A stretch of DNA of 56,330 nucleotides. It comes from a candidate division CSSED10-310 bacterium (GTDB lineage Bacteria > CSSED10-310). The translations under genes and the position numbers were made by a program. Each line of letters starts with the position of its first letter. The first letter of the stretch is position 1. Location of the stretch: assembly GCA_003558985.1 (NCBI GenBank), contig PWNJ01000120.1, positions 1-56,330 of the forward strand, in the 5' to 3' direction. This document shows, piece by piece, positions 16,945 to 26,965 of this stretch. The notes beneath the pieces are model-generated. The model worked only from the letters and a program-made list of their open reading frames with translations. It searched no databases and had not been told where the DNA came from.

Positions 16945-18263
16945 TAAACCGTATCCTGTGATGGTTGTTTGTTTGGCCCGGACCTGTTTTTCCTGTTTGA
17001 ATAATGACGATTTCCACGCCGACGGTTTTTACGTCGGGGTCTGAAATTCAATATCCGTAAAAGATGATCCTGTTCTTTTGAAGACAAATCTGAACTGAGT
17101 ATTCTTGAGCGCCACTTGTCACGATTGCTCTGCCAGTTACCATCATCCAAAGGCAGATATAGCGATGCCAGCGCCAGAGACTCTTCAAAGAAAACTCGTT
17201 TAATAAATGATGACGGCCTGAAACGTTTATGTTTTTTTGACTGAAACCAGCGTTGAGCAATACAAATCTGGGTTATTCTGTCAAAAAATCTGCGCGGTAA
17301 CTGAAACCTGGAGGCAAATGGTTGCAGCGTATCTTCAACTTCTTTCCGCAAATGCTCACCAGATTGAAAACCGGAGGTTGCCTCTTCAACCGCAGGTAAA
17401 AAAAGCGCAGCAAGCAAGACCGGAGGTGTTCTGGGGAAATTGTTTTGAGTGGCATTATCCAGAGCATTCAGAATAGCTGATGACCGTTTTTCTTTTTCAG
17501 AATTTGTCCAGTGTTCCAGTATTTCCGGAAATATCACCTGCATCAACCCTGTGTCGCGAAGCATTTTAATACTGGAATCAGCAGCGTTATATCTAAGAAG
17601 CTGAAGGATTTCTTCCAGATTACGGGCTTTGGCACACCGAAGTACCTGATCACCATATTTATGAATCGACGAAACAACATCCCGGGCGGGTGTGAATCCG
17701 GTTCGACCACTGATACGAACCGCCCGAACCATGCGAACCGGATCCTCCTGAAAACGAATACAGGGATCACCAATACAACGCAACGTTCGGGTTTCCAGGT
17801 CTTTCAATCCACCCACATAATCAATAATCGAATAATCAGCAATATTGTAAAATAATCCGTTGATTGTGAAATCACGGCGTTTTGCATCTTCATAAGGTGT
17901 GCCAAATTCATTTTCGCGACGAAGCATCAGATCGTTTTCATTGTCAGAGCCGTTATTCTCCGGACAGCGCCTGAATGTTGATGTTTCAATGTATTTATTT
18001 CGAAATATTACATGCACCAGACGAAAACGGCGACCCACAAGATAGGCATTTTTAAAAAGATGTTTGATTTGATTAGGCCGGGCATCGGTTACCACATCAA
18101 AATCTTTTGGGTTTCGGCCCAGAAGCAGATCTCGCACACTACCGCCCACCAAATATGCAAGGTACCCATGCTGATGTAAACGATACAGAACCTTTAACGC
18201 ATCATTATCAATATTTGCCCGGGATACTGGATGCTTGCTTCGCGGTAATATGACTGGATCCAT
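16944..18263 (-). CDS. pcnB: Poly(A) polymerase I / CCA-adding-type nucleotidyltransferase
   Basis: This 439-residue class II nucleotidyltransferase has YLVGGSVRDLLLGRNPKDFD (about 37-56) with metal-binding DFD. LVGRRFRLVHV separates poly(A) polymerase I from CCA-adding enzymes. TFRRCPE and the fingers-domain RRDFTINGLFYN also fit. The C-terminus is highly basic (many Arg/Asn after residue 405), as in PcnB proteins that bind RNA. PcnB adds poly(A) tails that speed RNA decay. Because both encoded tRNAs here lack CCA, a CCA-adding role should not be ruled out by sequence alone. It sits 9 nt after the Rsm22-like gene, so two RNA genes head this operon. Confidence 0.82.
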   Translation of the reverse strand: MDPVILPRSKHPVSRANIDNDALKVLYRLHQHGYLAYLVGGSVRDLLLGRNPKDFDVVTDARPNQIKHLFKNAYLVGRRFRLVHVIFRNKYIETSTFRRCPENNGSDNENDLMLRRENEFGTPYEDAKRRDFTINGLFYNIADYSIIDYVGGLKDLETRTLRCIGDPCIRFQEDPVRMVRAVRISGRTGFTPARDVVSSIHKYGDQVLRCAKARNLEEILQLLRYNAADSSIKMLRDTGLMQVIFPEILEHWTNSEKEKRSSAILNALDNATQNNFPRTPPVLLAALFLPAVEEATSGFQSGEHLRKEVEDTLQPFASRFQLPRRFFDRITQICIAQRWFQSKKHKRFRPSSFIKRVFFEESLALASLYLPLDDGNWQSNRDKWRSRILSSDLSSKEQDHLLRILNFRPRRKNRRRGNRHYSNRKNRSGPNKQPSQDTV

Positions 18264-18272
18264 TAATAAGAG

Positions 18273-19649
18273 TTACTCCTGAGCGCCGTCGTTAACCAAT
18301 AAAGTCAGCCGGCTTTGTTGCTGTATGATCAATCGATCTCCCCGTACTGTCGCGTTTTCCAAGTGGACCTGGTCATACCGGGCCAGATCCATAAAGAGTC
18401 TATTGTAATCGGAAACATGTTTTTTTTCCAGCGATGCCACCAGCATTTGTTTCTGCTGACTGAAATAACCACATAAATATACTTCAAACCTGCCTTTATG
18501 ATGGATTACATCCGATACTACCCGGCATGTTACTGATGGAATAACATGTTCAGGTCCCTGTTCATGGACCGCAGATATTGTTCTCGGTAATGCATCTGAA
18601 TCCGATAGCGTTCCCTTCTGGCGTGCAGACTCCGGTTTTCTTAATACAAAAACAGAAAAGTTCAAAAGGTTTTTCTTCATTCCGGTCAGCCGGTCTATAT
18701 CAGTTATATGATCTGGAGCTGTCCAGGTCAGCCGGTGATGACACCAATCACGTTTACGGAACAGCATCGGACAGGGATAATGTCCCGGACAGGGATATAA
18801 AACAGTCCAGCCAAGCTGTATCAACCGGTTGCGAATATCTTCAAGACAACGTGAAATTTGTTTCCGGGCCGGCTCCAGAAGCAATGCAAATCCACCCGGC
18901 CTGACAAATTGATCAACCAATACATGAAACTGCTCGCGAGCGTCTTCCGATAATTCTGATACCACATTTGATGCGGTCAGCAGATCAAATTCAACCGGTA
19001 ATATCAGCGCTTTAGAAGATGATGATTGATTGCTTTCGGAAAACAATCCCGATTCAGAAAGAACCCTCTGTAAATTTTCTGTGTTTCGAATTATTCGCTC
19101 CAGATTAATCGACCGAAAATACTCATCTCCACAGATTGACAGGTCATGCTTGAAATACTGCACTAATTTTTGGGCTAATGATAAAAAACCCGGGGAATGG
19201 TCAAGACCCGCCAAAGATATATCAGAAGTCTCCCCAGACAGTTTTCGGGCAATCAGACTTCCCAGCAACGCTGTGCCGGGCCCGGTACCAATATCCAGAA
19301 TCCGGTTAACCGTATTCCAGGTGATCCCCGAGAGTTCAAAACTGTCAATTATCTTTGGGATATTGACCGGTAAATAGTATCCCGCATATGCCGCTTGAAA
19401 ATGACTGTCTGATCCATACATGCCGGTCTGAGCTGCATGTTCAATACAATGGTCCTGACTCTTGTACGAAAGACTGTCGTTCAGATTTAAAAAATAATCA
19501 CTGAGCATTTTAACCGATATCGACTGTTTCTGACTCTCAATTTTGTTGAAGCCAGACATATTCAGAATTGCGTGAATCCATTTGTCCGGCCATGTAAAAC
19601 TTGTTTTTCTTACTCGGCTTTTTTTGAATTTAACATTCGTCATATGCAA
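18273..19649 (-). CDS. Rsm22-like ribosome-assembly methyltransferase family protein
   Basis: This 458-residue protein has a SAM-fold core with RILDIGTGPGTALLG and ASNVVSELSEDAR. The family signature follows: PCPGHYPCPM then RDWCHHRLTW. This Cys-rich segment is characteristic of the Rsm22/METTL17 family (PF09243). Mitochondrial members are ribosomal small-subunit assembly factors reported to bind an Fe-S cluster through such cysteines; bacterial members are mostly uncharacterised. The C-terminal ~100 residues may form an RNA-binding beta domain. Start alternatives 19649 and 19643 differ by two residues. It leads the run that continues into pcnB. Confidence 0.75.
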   Translation of the reverse strand: MHMTNVKFKKSRVRKTSFTWPDKWIHAILNMSGFNKIESQKQSISVKMLSDYFLNLNDSLSYKSQDHCIEHAAQTGMYGSDSHFQAAYAGYYLPVNIPKIIDSFELSGITWNTVNRILDIGTGPGTALLGSLIARKLSGETSDISLAGLDHSPGFLSLAQKLVQYFKHDLSICGDEYFRSINLERIIRNTENLQRVLSESGLFSESNQSSSSKALILPVEFDLLTASNVVSELSEDAREQFHVLVDQFVRPGGFALLLEPARKQISRCLEDIRNRLIQLGWTVLYPCPGHYPCPMLFRKRDWCHHRLTWTAPDHITDIDRLTGMKKNLLNFSVFVLRKPESARQKGTLSDSDALPRTISAVHEQGPEHVIPSVTCRVVSDVIHHKGRFEVYLCGYFSQQKQMLVASLEKKHVSDYNRLFMDLARYDQVHLENATVRGDRLIIQQQSRLTLLVNDGAQE

Positions 19650-19751
19650 TCGGGATAGTTACCAGGAAACAAACTCAGTAATAACTGCATCACTTTGTGT
19701 TTCGTATGCGGGTCCTTGAAAAATATAACGATATGACATCATGGCGGGTAT

Positions 19752-20318
19752 TTACCAGTGATATCCCAGGACCAGTCCAACATGAATTCCGCCAATATGA
19801 AAATCATTGTCAAACAGTTTAACTTTGGCGTGGGAGTATCGCAGATCAAGACCAACATTGAATGTGTTCCCGATGTTCAGACAGATGCCTCCATTCACCC
19901 ATAGTCCGACAGCATGATCACTGTCCGAAACACTGATACCATAAGTTGATCCTTTTAAAGATGCATTAATTGCAGCAACTCCCCCGCCGATATAAGGGCG
20001 TACAATATCGCCAAAGACACGCCGTACTCCAAGATTAAGTTCCTCCGTACTGGCTTCATAATCAGCGATAATAGTGGATTCAACGGCTCTGGATGCCAGT
20101 ATATCTATCGCTATATTGACCGGCCAATCCGTTTTACCCCAATCAACAAGAATGCCGAACTGGGTTTGTTCTTCAACTTGAAACAATTCCCATTCATCTT
20201 TATCCAGCGCTTTTGCACCCAGAAACAGGTTGACGTTTCCTGTCCAGTTCTGAGCAAACGTCAGGGCTGTCGTCAACAAAAACAAGCTGATCAAAATTAC
20301 ATAAACCGTTTTAATCAT
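19752..20318 (-). CDS. Small outer-membrane beta-barrel-type protein
   Basis: This 188-residue exported protein has a signal peptide (hydrophobic residues ~3-20, cleavage near TFAQ). Alternating amphipathic strands follow, and the C-terminus ends in an aromatic (LGYHW), as expected for a barrel inserted by the Bam machinery. Segments such as VRRVFGDIVRPYIGGGVAAINA resemble OmpA/OmpW-like eight-strand porins. Function is unknown. It is separated from the Rsm22-like gene by 102 nt and from the synthase genes by 172 nt containing an inverted repeat and a candidate promoter, so it is probably transcribed independently of pfa. Confidence 0.65.
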   Translation of the reverse strand: MIKTVYVILISLFLLTTALTFAQNWTGNVNLFLGAKALDKDEWELFQVEEQTQFGILVDWGKTDWPVNIAIDILASRAVESTIIADYEASTEELNLGVRRVFGDIVRPYIGGGVAAINASLKGSTYGISVSDSDHAVGLWVNGGICLNIGNTFNVGLDLRYSHAKVKLFDNDFHIGGIHVGLVLGYHW

Positions 20319-20345
20319 TTTTTTCCAGTCAGATTTCGAAAAAAC

Positions 20346-20397
20346 GGGTGTTCAGGTAACAAAACATATTTGTGTGCTCCAAACATACCGAACACCC
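20346..20397. repeat. Inverted repeat between synthase and barrel gene
   Basis: GGGTGTTC-A-GGTA (20346-20358) pairs with TACCGAACACCC (20386-20397): 12 base pairs with one bulged A and a 27-nt loop. It lies 94 nt downstream of the PfaC-type stop on the transcribed strand. It has no adjacent U-run, so it may be a 3' stability hairpin rather than an intrinsic terminator. Confidence 0.45.
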
Positions 20398-20410
20398 AAC
20401 AAACCATTAA

Positions 20411-20438
20411 ATTATACATAAAATAGCGGTTAATAAAA
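20411..20438 (-). promoter_or_regulatory. Candidate promoter for the beta-barrel gene
   Basis: On the minus strand there is a perfect -10 box TATAAT (20411-20416) with a weak -35-like TTTTAT 16 nt upstream (20433-20438). The predicted start lies just before the inverted repeat, which would then sit in the 5' leader of the barrel gene. Confidence 0.3.
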
Positions 20439-20490
20439 CATCTGTTTTTGTGCTTGTTCAGGTAGAGTAGTTTTCTATTACTTAACCTGT

Positions 20491-23400
20491 CTAAACGGGT
20501 ATGGCCACCAATACAAAGTTTTTCATTGAATAGATCAGTTTTCCGTCAACGATCAGAAACCCGTCAGCGTAAGCGGTTTTTTTAGTATCGTCTACTTTGG
20601 TAATAACCGCCTGAACAGTGACCTGTCTGTTTGAAGGCAGAACCTGTCCACGATAAATCCATTGATGCCGGGCATTGGGATATTCAAATCGATACTGTTT
20701 ATCACCCCATCTTTCCAGTGCGTATACCTGCAACAGTTGCAGCATGGCTTCTATGCCAAGTGAACCAGGCCAGACGGGGTCCTGATAAAAATGAGCCGAA
20801 AAAAACCACTCCTTCGGATCTATTGATTTAGTACCTTCTACCAGACCAAAACCATGGGGGCCGTCATCAATTTTCAGAACAGTAAGTGTGTCAATCATGC
20901 GCAGCGGTGATTCCGGCAGTGACGAATGGAGTGGATAGGAAACAGGCTTTTTTAACAAGTATTTATCTGTATTTACGGGTTTCTGATCTCGTATGCCAAC
21001 CTGTTCGGCAAGCGCGGCCCGGGTAAAGAATCCAAAATAGGTGTCTCCGGTATAGATATCACCTTGTGAGTCATACACAGCAAAATCAAAATGCTGTATA
21101 ATCATGCCTCCTGAATGCGATACTTTCGTTGATTTTACCTCAACAGCCAAAACTGAAGCGGTATCAATATCCGGCATTCTGTGAATAACACCATTTCCTC
21201 CAAGATTTCTGTAAGACAAATCTGTTTGGCTGTATAACGCTGATCCCATATAAGCCGAATACCATCCGCAGGGCTGTAGAGCGATTTCCAGCAATACAGC
21301 AAAAGGCATTCCGGATCGGCCGTTTGCAGCCAGATACCATTCATCTGCCCGCATATCATATTCTGTTATAATCCGGCCTCCGGCTTTCATTATCCATGGT
21401 TCGGCTTCCAGCAAAACAACACGATCAAGAAACTGATAAGGCGGGCCGGGCAATCGGGCTATAATGCGTTCACTGTCAAATATACTGTATTTGTCACCGT
21501 ATGCTTCAGATGGGTTTCCGTTAGAAAATGCCAGAATACTCGATTTGTTATACAATGCCGGACGTGTTCCGGGAATCGGTCGGGTTATGCCAGACACCGG
21601 CCGAGATTTCGCCGACCAGATTTCATTCAGTCGTTCACGGGTCAACCCTGTCAACTGAACCGACATATTCCGAATTTCAACCACCGGTTTGTTATCCGCA
21701 TACATCATAGCATCCGCAACAGCATAAGGTTCCGAATCCAATCCTATTTCCTTGATACACACCTCATAAGCCGCCACACGGGTATTTGAAGTCACTTGCC
21801 CACGGCATTTCAATTGACAGGGTACTCCCGGTTTCGGGTTCCAGCAAAATTCATCCTCCTCACCAACCCAGCCCATACCCATAAGCAATACTTTCAATGC
21901 ATGAAAACAACATTCGTACATCAGCGTTCCGGGCATAACCATGTCGTCAACAAAATGACACGTCAAAAACCATGCATCCGGTTGGATGTCCGCTTCAGCT
22001 CTGATTTTACCCAGTTTCCACTGTCCCCCGACAGGCTCAAACAAAACTATCCGATCGATCAAATGCATTTTACCACCAGGTAATGCTGCCGGATTCTTTA
22101 ACGGTAATCCTTCAAAAGATTCACCAAAACAATCTGTAAGACAGCCCCTGCGCAAAGCATTCACCTGTCTTTCATCAAAAGACTGATCTGTCAGTCTGAC
22201 GTATATATGCTCCGATTCGTTCTGATTTATGTTTTCACATGGTTTTTGAAACGCCGGCTGAATGATGCCCTGCCCTGCTGCCAATTCCTTGTCGGAGAAA
22301 AACCCTGCGGTCCCATTGCGCATACTTAACAAAAGCTCACCATCTATAGATGCGTCATATTCAAAATGAAACAGCCAGATATTTTCTTGCCGGAAAAAAC
22401 GTGTGATTCTGATGGAATACCGAATCGTTTCGCCCGGTTCCGGCAAAGCGCCAGCCATCGTTATTTCAGCGTCAAGAAGCCGGTATTTCTGAACACCTTT
22501 GGTTTCAAAATCAATACCCAGGAATCCCGATAAAAACAGGTCGGCCTGACCTGCTTCAACAGTAATACATACAGGACATTTGCCCTGATCAAGATACCAT
22601 GCGTCCGGAAGAACATCATGTTCGGTAATAATACTTCCGGGTTTCATTGATTTGGGAATGGCATCCACAGATATGATCCGATCAACAAGCATCAGGGGTT
22701 CATCCGGAAGCCGCACCCGGGTTGGATATGTATCTGCTTCCGAAAACTCGGGTCCCAGAACATTGGCAATACTTCCAACAGCAAACTCAAGACATTGTTC
22801 CCGGTCCATAAACACATCGTCCTGTTTTGAAACAGTCTGTTGACAGGGCGCCGTCATTTTATCCGTATCACTATCGCACGGTATATGCGGTAACAGTTCT
22901 GTCTGAAATGACACCAAACGACGCATGGATTCAGTCCAGTTTTGGCTGAGTTCCAGATACTGCTCATGAGCCTTGCGAACAGCAGTTCCAGTCCGATGCA
23001 ATGCGCTGGATAAAAGCGCTTCATTGGATGACATATCTTTTTGGGCTTCTGATTGTGGTGGCCCAGGCATTTTTCTGCTGTCAATATCCTTCACCGCCAA
23101 TCGATAATTGTATGCGCTTTCAGCATTCGGAATGCACGACACATCCAAAGGTGAATTAGGGCCGGGACGCCTCCATGCAGATTCCTTTTCGGAAACCAAT
23201 AATTCCAGGTTGACATTATGTCCTGCGGAGGCAAGCCGTGACAGTAACCCGAATAGTGATTCCGAAGGTTTTTTGTCTCGATTGTCCAGTAAGTCAACCG
23301 AATAGTCCTGACCTTTCAAAATTTGGTGAATCATGTTTGTGCAACTGTTTCCGGGTCCGATTTCCACAAAATGACGCACACCGTCCTGCCAGGCTGTTTT

Positions 23401-26400
23401 TACAGTTTTGACAAAATCAATCCCTTCTGTGGCATGCGCCAGAATGGCATTGGCACATTGATCCGAATTAACCGGGTAAGACTTTCCCCAAGCACCCGAA
23501 TAAACACGTATATCATACGCCTTGTCAACAGGTTGAAAATGCAGTTGGCGATACTCATCAGCAACACCGGACACTTCCGGAATATGTGCAACCGTCACAC
23601 CGGTGACGTCTACGCCCGACAATCCGACATCTTTTAAAAAAGCCTGAAGTTGCGGCCCATGACCTCCAATTACACATTGTTCCGGAGTGTTAATGATAAG
23701 CAGATACACAAGCGGATACTTGCTTAACTGTTTTCGAAGCGTTTCAGCATCACTGTTTACAATAGATATTTTCCATTCAGGATTCGTCCCTTCAGGTAAA
23801 TTCCATGCCTGCACAAGAACATTACACGGACCGGCCAGTTCATTGACAAACAACGTGGAGTTTTGCAGTTGCCGAAGCACTCTGTCCCTGTCCGGCCATA
23901 TTTTCCAACCAACCAATGCCGTTGATTCGCCCAGACTGTATCCAATAACAGCATTCGGTCGAACACCGGATCGACGTATCAGTTCAGTTACAAAATATCC
24001 ATACATGACATGACCAACGATCAAACCGTGCGGATCATGATCCATTTTTTTTCTGTCCGGCTGATTCCAGTAAACCTCCGGTTGAAACATATCTTTCAAT
24101 CGGCAGTTTTCCTTGTCCAACTCATCCAGAATGTGCCTGAAAACAAAACCGGGTTCTCTACCCAAAAATGGCCGATGATTTCCGGAACCCGAATAGACGA
24201 AAGCGGTTTCCGGAACTTTGTCGTTGTTTGCCGAATAATCAAACTGTCTGGCTATATCACTCAGTCGTTCTGTCAGCTCCGGTAATGCCAGCGGTTTGTG
24301 TGATGACGCGTCATGCTCACTCAGACAAACCGTTGCTGAAGCGCCTGAAAACGACTGCGAACAGACGTTTGCAAGCCGGAGACCATCTTCACGGTTTCGG
24401 AGCCAATACTGGGGTCCGGCCGCCTTAAAAGCATGGTCTGCCGGCATAATGCGATGATGTATGGCAATAACCGCCTGAGCCAGTTCATTCAGTCCGCTGA
24501 CTACACCGGTATCACCCGGTAAACAGGATGTTTTACGATTGAACACCACCGATGTTGACAAATCAGGATTGTTATCGCCAGTGTTGTTTCCACTCAGACC
24601 GGACATCATTTCTATGTCATCAATAACTGCCAGAACAGTATCATTCGCCTTTTCGGCATCCTTCAGACGTTTCAGAACAAAGGCTGTTGAACTGTCCATC
24701 ACTGTGTTGGAACCGGTACGCATCTCTGTTCCAATGACATTTCTCCAATCACTGTTCAGATCAACCGCTCCCACAAGGGCCTGACAAATTTCTCCATGCT
24801 GAAGCATTTGAACCGCTGCTGAAAGCGCTGCAATCCCGGACAGCTCATCAGCGGAAACGGTAAACCCGGCTCCACCCACCTTGAACGCACGAGAGACTCT
24901 GCCTGCTACCATACCACCCAATGCGCCCATTGTCCGATTGGCTGTCAGCGCGGGTGACCATGTGTTTTTTATTGTCTCAACACAAATATTTTCCGCGCCT
25001 TGTCCGTTTTGAAGCCATTCAGGCACGATTTTGTCAAGGTGCCATCGAATACAAAAGTTCGTTGTGTTCAGATCAAGTCCGACTCCTATAAACACACCTG
25101 ATTCGACCGCGTCAGACTCGTTCCAGTTTCCCTGATCAATCGCATCCGCGGCTACTTTCAGCATCAGTAACTGCTGCGGAAGCATTTCTTGAAGTTCTGC
25201 TGGCGGGATTCGAAATCGCACCGGAGATACCCCGGTTTTTCCAAGCGGATACTCAGTAAAATTTCCTGGATTGATGACATAATCACAAAACCAATCCGAT
25301 TGATCCAGTCCATTCCATGTGTGTTTACGGTTCGGGTTTTCCAAATCCTTTGACGCATCTTCAATACCTGTAGATATTTTCTGAATACCGTCCATATCCG
25401 TCCACGAGCCTGCTGCGGATGCCATGCTGACAATTGCAATTTTTTCCGGCGCCTTATCCCTTGATTTCCGATTCCTGCTTGTTTGATCGACTTTTTCTTC
25501 AGGAACACGTGAAGGTATATTTGATGAATAGATTTTCTTGCTGTGTAAAAGTTCAGAATTCCATTCTTCAAGCAGCAGATGCGCATTAATACCGCCAAAA
25601 CCAAAAGCGCTGACAGCAGCTCGTCTGGTTTGGTGCTCATTGTCGGCTATCCATGTTTCCGGTTGTTTCAGAATTCTGAAAGGACTGTCATCCAGAGATA
25701 TTTTTGATGATGGTGTGTCATAATTAGCTGATGGAGGCAGCATTCCATGCCTGATCGCCAGTAGCGCCTTTATCAGACCAGCGCCACCGGCGGCTGTTAA
25801 AAGATGGCCTATATTCGATTTAACAGAACCAATAGCACATTTTGTGCCGTTTTCCCGGTTTGAGTTATGCCAAATGTTTAACAATGAAGAGAACTCAACT
25901 GCGTCACCAACAGGTGTTCCGGTGCCATGACATTCCACCAGTTCAACGTCCGACGGCATCCATCCCGCCTGTTTATAGGCGCGTTTCATCGCTCTGATCT
26001 GACCTTCTGAATCAGGAGCAAATACACTTCCGCCAATATCATTTGAAATGCCAATCGCCCGAATTACTCCATAAATTTTGTCCTGATCCCTTACAGCATC
26101 AGAAAGCCGTTTCAATGCAACCATGGCGGCGCCTTCACCGACAACAAGGCCATCGGCTCTGGAATCAAAGGGGGAGCATATTCCCGATGGAGACAACGCC
26201 TGCAGTTGCGAAAATCCCATTTGAGTGTACATACAGTCGGGACGGCTGACCCCTCCAGTTAAAACCATATCCAGTCGGCCGGAAATCAGTTCCATAGAAG
26301 CCAGTTTCAGTGCATATAAGGATGATGCGCAGGCTGCATCCAGAGTATACACGATTCCACTGATTCCAAGTGATTGAGCCAGCATATTTGCCGGCAATGC

Positions 26401-26943
26401 TGCAGGATACAGATTTCGGGTATCATAAAGCGGAGCAGCAGTTTTCGGTTGAATGCCGGTAACAAGATGGTTGATACCCGGTAAAACCAGGTCGGCTGAT
26501 ATTTCAGAAGCTTTGCTTGTTGGCAGAATAATGTTACCCAGAATAATGCCTGTCCTGTCGCTATCGGGATAGCTACCGCAAATATCCTGGTATAAAAGAT
26601 GACCGGTGTGCAGTGTCAGATGAAATACCGGATCAAGCTGACTCAAATCAAATTGGTTGCGAAGCGCATCTGGAATATCAGGCAATGAGTCCAGCAGACA
26701 AGCGTGCACAGACCGTGTTTTATCCGGTTTGAGAGTATTAGAATGAACTGATTGAGGTGCGACCGGCCAGCGAGTTTCCGGTATTATTGAGGATGCATGA
26801 TCTCTTTTCAGAATCATCTGCCATAAATCATCAGGTGTCGGCGCTTTCGGCAAAGTTGCGGCCATGCCGACGATTGCTATTCCGGATGCGTCATGAAGTG
26901 CGTCATAACCACCGGAAATTTTTGTCCGTTTATTACCATTCAT
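20491..26943 (-). CDS. pfaC-like: PfaC-type PUFA/secondary-lipid synthase, KS-CLF-AT-DH-DH
   Basis: This 2150-residue megasynthase subunit has domains in order. A ketosynthase (~20-460) has C205 in DAACASS, H339 in ECHGTGT and H380 in NIGHLLTAAGG, so it is complete. A second KS-fold domain (~500-900) has the cysteine position replaced by Glu700 (SADELSG), making it a chain-length factor. An acyltransferase (~911-1210) has Ser1003 in GYSLGES. A linker helix region comes next. Then two FabA-like double-hotdog dehydratases follow (~1400-1765 with H1663 in CHFVDD; ~1820-2150 with H2051 in AHFYQDPVWPG). Marine PfaC lacks the AT, while the myxobacterial Pfa3 type has KS-CLF-AT-DH-DH followed by an acylglycerolphosphate acyltransferase, absent here. 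AAGGTGA lies 7 nt before the ATG, and the gene starts 22 nt after the PfaA-type stop. Confidence 0.88.
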   Translation of the reverse strand: MNGNKRTKISGGYDALHDASGIAIVGMAATLPKAPTPDDLWQMILKRDHASSIIPETRWPVAPQSVHSNTLKPDKTRSVHACLLDSLPDIPDALRNQFDLSQLDPVFHLTLHTGHLLYQDICGSYPDSDRTGIILGNIILPTSKASEISADLVLPGINHLVTGIQPKTAAPLYDTRNLYPAALPANMLAQSLGISGIVYTLDAACASSLYALKLASMELISGRLDMVLTGGVSRPDCMYTQMGFSQLQALSPSGICSPFDSRADGLVVGEGAAMVALKRLSDAVRDQDKIYGVIRAIGISNDIGGSVFAPDSEGQIRAMKRAYKQAGWMPSDVELVECHGTGTPVGDAVEFSSLLNIWHNSNRENGTKCAIGSVKSNIGHLLTAAGGAGLIKALLAIRHGMLPPSANYDTPSSKISLDDSPFRILKQPETWIADNEHQTRRAAVSAFGFGGINAHLLLEEWNSELLHSKKIYSSNIPSRVPEEKVDQTSRNRKSRDKAPEKIAIVSMASAAGSWTDMDGIQKISTGIEDASKDLENPNRKHTWNGLDQSDWFCDYVINPGNFTEYPLGKTGVSPVRFRIPPAELQEMLPQQLLMLKVAADAIDQGNWNESDAVESGVFIGVGLDLNTTNFCIRWHLDKIVPEWLQNGQGAENICVETIKNTWSPALTANRTMGALGGMVAGRVSRAFKVGGAGFTVSADELSGIAALSAAVQMLQHGEICQALVGAVDLNSDWRNVIGTEMRTGSNTVMDSSTAFVLKRLKDAEKANDTVLAVIDDIEMMSGLSGNNTGDNNPDLSTSVVFNRKTSCLPGDTGVVSGLNELAQAVIAIHHRIMPADHAFKAAGPQYWLRNREDGLRLANVCSQSFSGASATVCLSEHDASSHKPLALPELTERLSDIARQFDYSANNDKVPETAFVYSGSGNHRPFLGREPGFVFRHILDELDKENCRLKDMFQPEVYWNQPDRKKMDHDPHGLIVGHVMYGYFVTELIRRSGVRPNAVIGYSLGESTALVGWKIWPDRDRVLRQLQNSTLFVNELAGPCNVLVQAWNLPEGTNPEWKISIVNSDAETLRKQLSKYPLVYLLIINTPEQCVIGGHGPQLQAFLKDVGLSGVDVTGVTVAHIPEVSGVADEYRQLHFQPVDKAYDIRVYSGAWGKSYPVNSDQCANAILAHATEGIDFVKTVKTAWQDGVRHFVEIGPGNSCTNMIHQILKGQDYSVDLLDNRDKKPSESLFGLLSRLASAGHNVNLELLVSEKESAWRRPGPNSPLDVSCIPNAESAYNYRLAVKDIDSRKMPGPPQSEAQKDMSSNEALLSSALHRTGTAVRKAHEQYLELSQNWTESMRRLVSFQTELLPHIPCDSDTDKMTAPCQQTVSKQDDVFMDREQCLEFAVGSIANVLGPEFSEADTYPTRVRLPDEPLMLVDRIISVDAIPKSMKPGSIITEHDVLPDAWYLDQGKCPVCITVEAGQADLFLSGFLGIDFETKGVQKYRLLDAEITMAGALPEPGETIRYSIRITRFFRQENIWLFHFEYDASIDGELLLSMRNGTAGFFSDKELAAGQGIIQPAFQKPCENINQNESEHIYVRLTDQSFDERQVNALRRGCLTDCFGESFEGLPLKNPAALPGGKMHLIDRIVLFEPVGGQWKLGKIRAEADIQPDAWFLTCHFVDDMVMPGTLMYECCFHALKVLLMGMGWVGEEDEFCWNPKPGVPCQLKCRGQVTSNTRVAAYEVCIKEIGLDSEPYAVADAMMYADNKPVVEIRNMSVQLTGLTRERLNEIWSAKSRPVSGITRPIPGTRPALYNKSSILAFSNGNPSEAYGDKYSIFDSERIIARLPGPPYQFLDRVVLLEAEPWIMKAGGRIITEYDMRADEWYLAANGRSGMPFAVLLEIALQPCGWYSAYMGSALYSQTDLSYRNLGGNGVIHRMPDIDTASVLAVEVKSTKVSHSGGMIIQHFDFAVYDSQGDIYTGDTYFGFFTRAALAEQVGIRDQKPVNTDKYLLKKPVSYPLHSSLPESPLRMIDTLTVLKIDDGPHGFGLVEGTKSIDPKEWFFSAHFYQDPVWPGSLGIEAMLQLLQVYALERWGDKQYRFEYPNARHQWIYRGQVLPSNRQVTVQAVITKVDDTKKTAYADGFLIVDGKLIYSMKNFVLVAIPV

Positions 26944-26965
26944 TACAGGGTCACCTTTTCATTGT

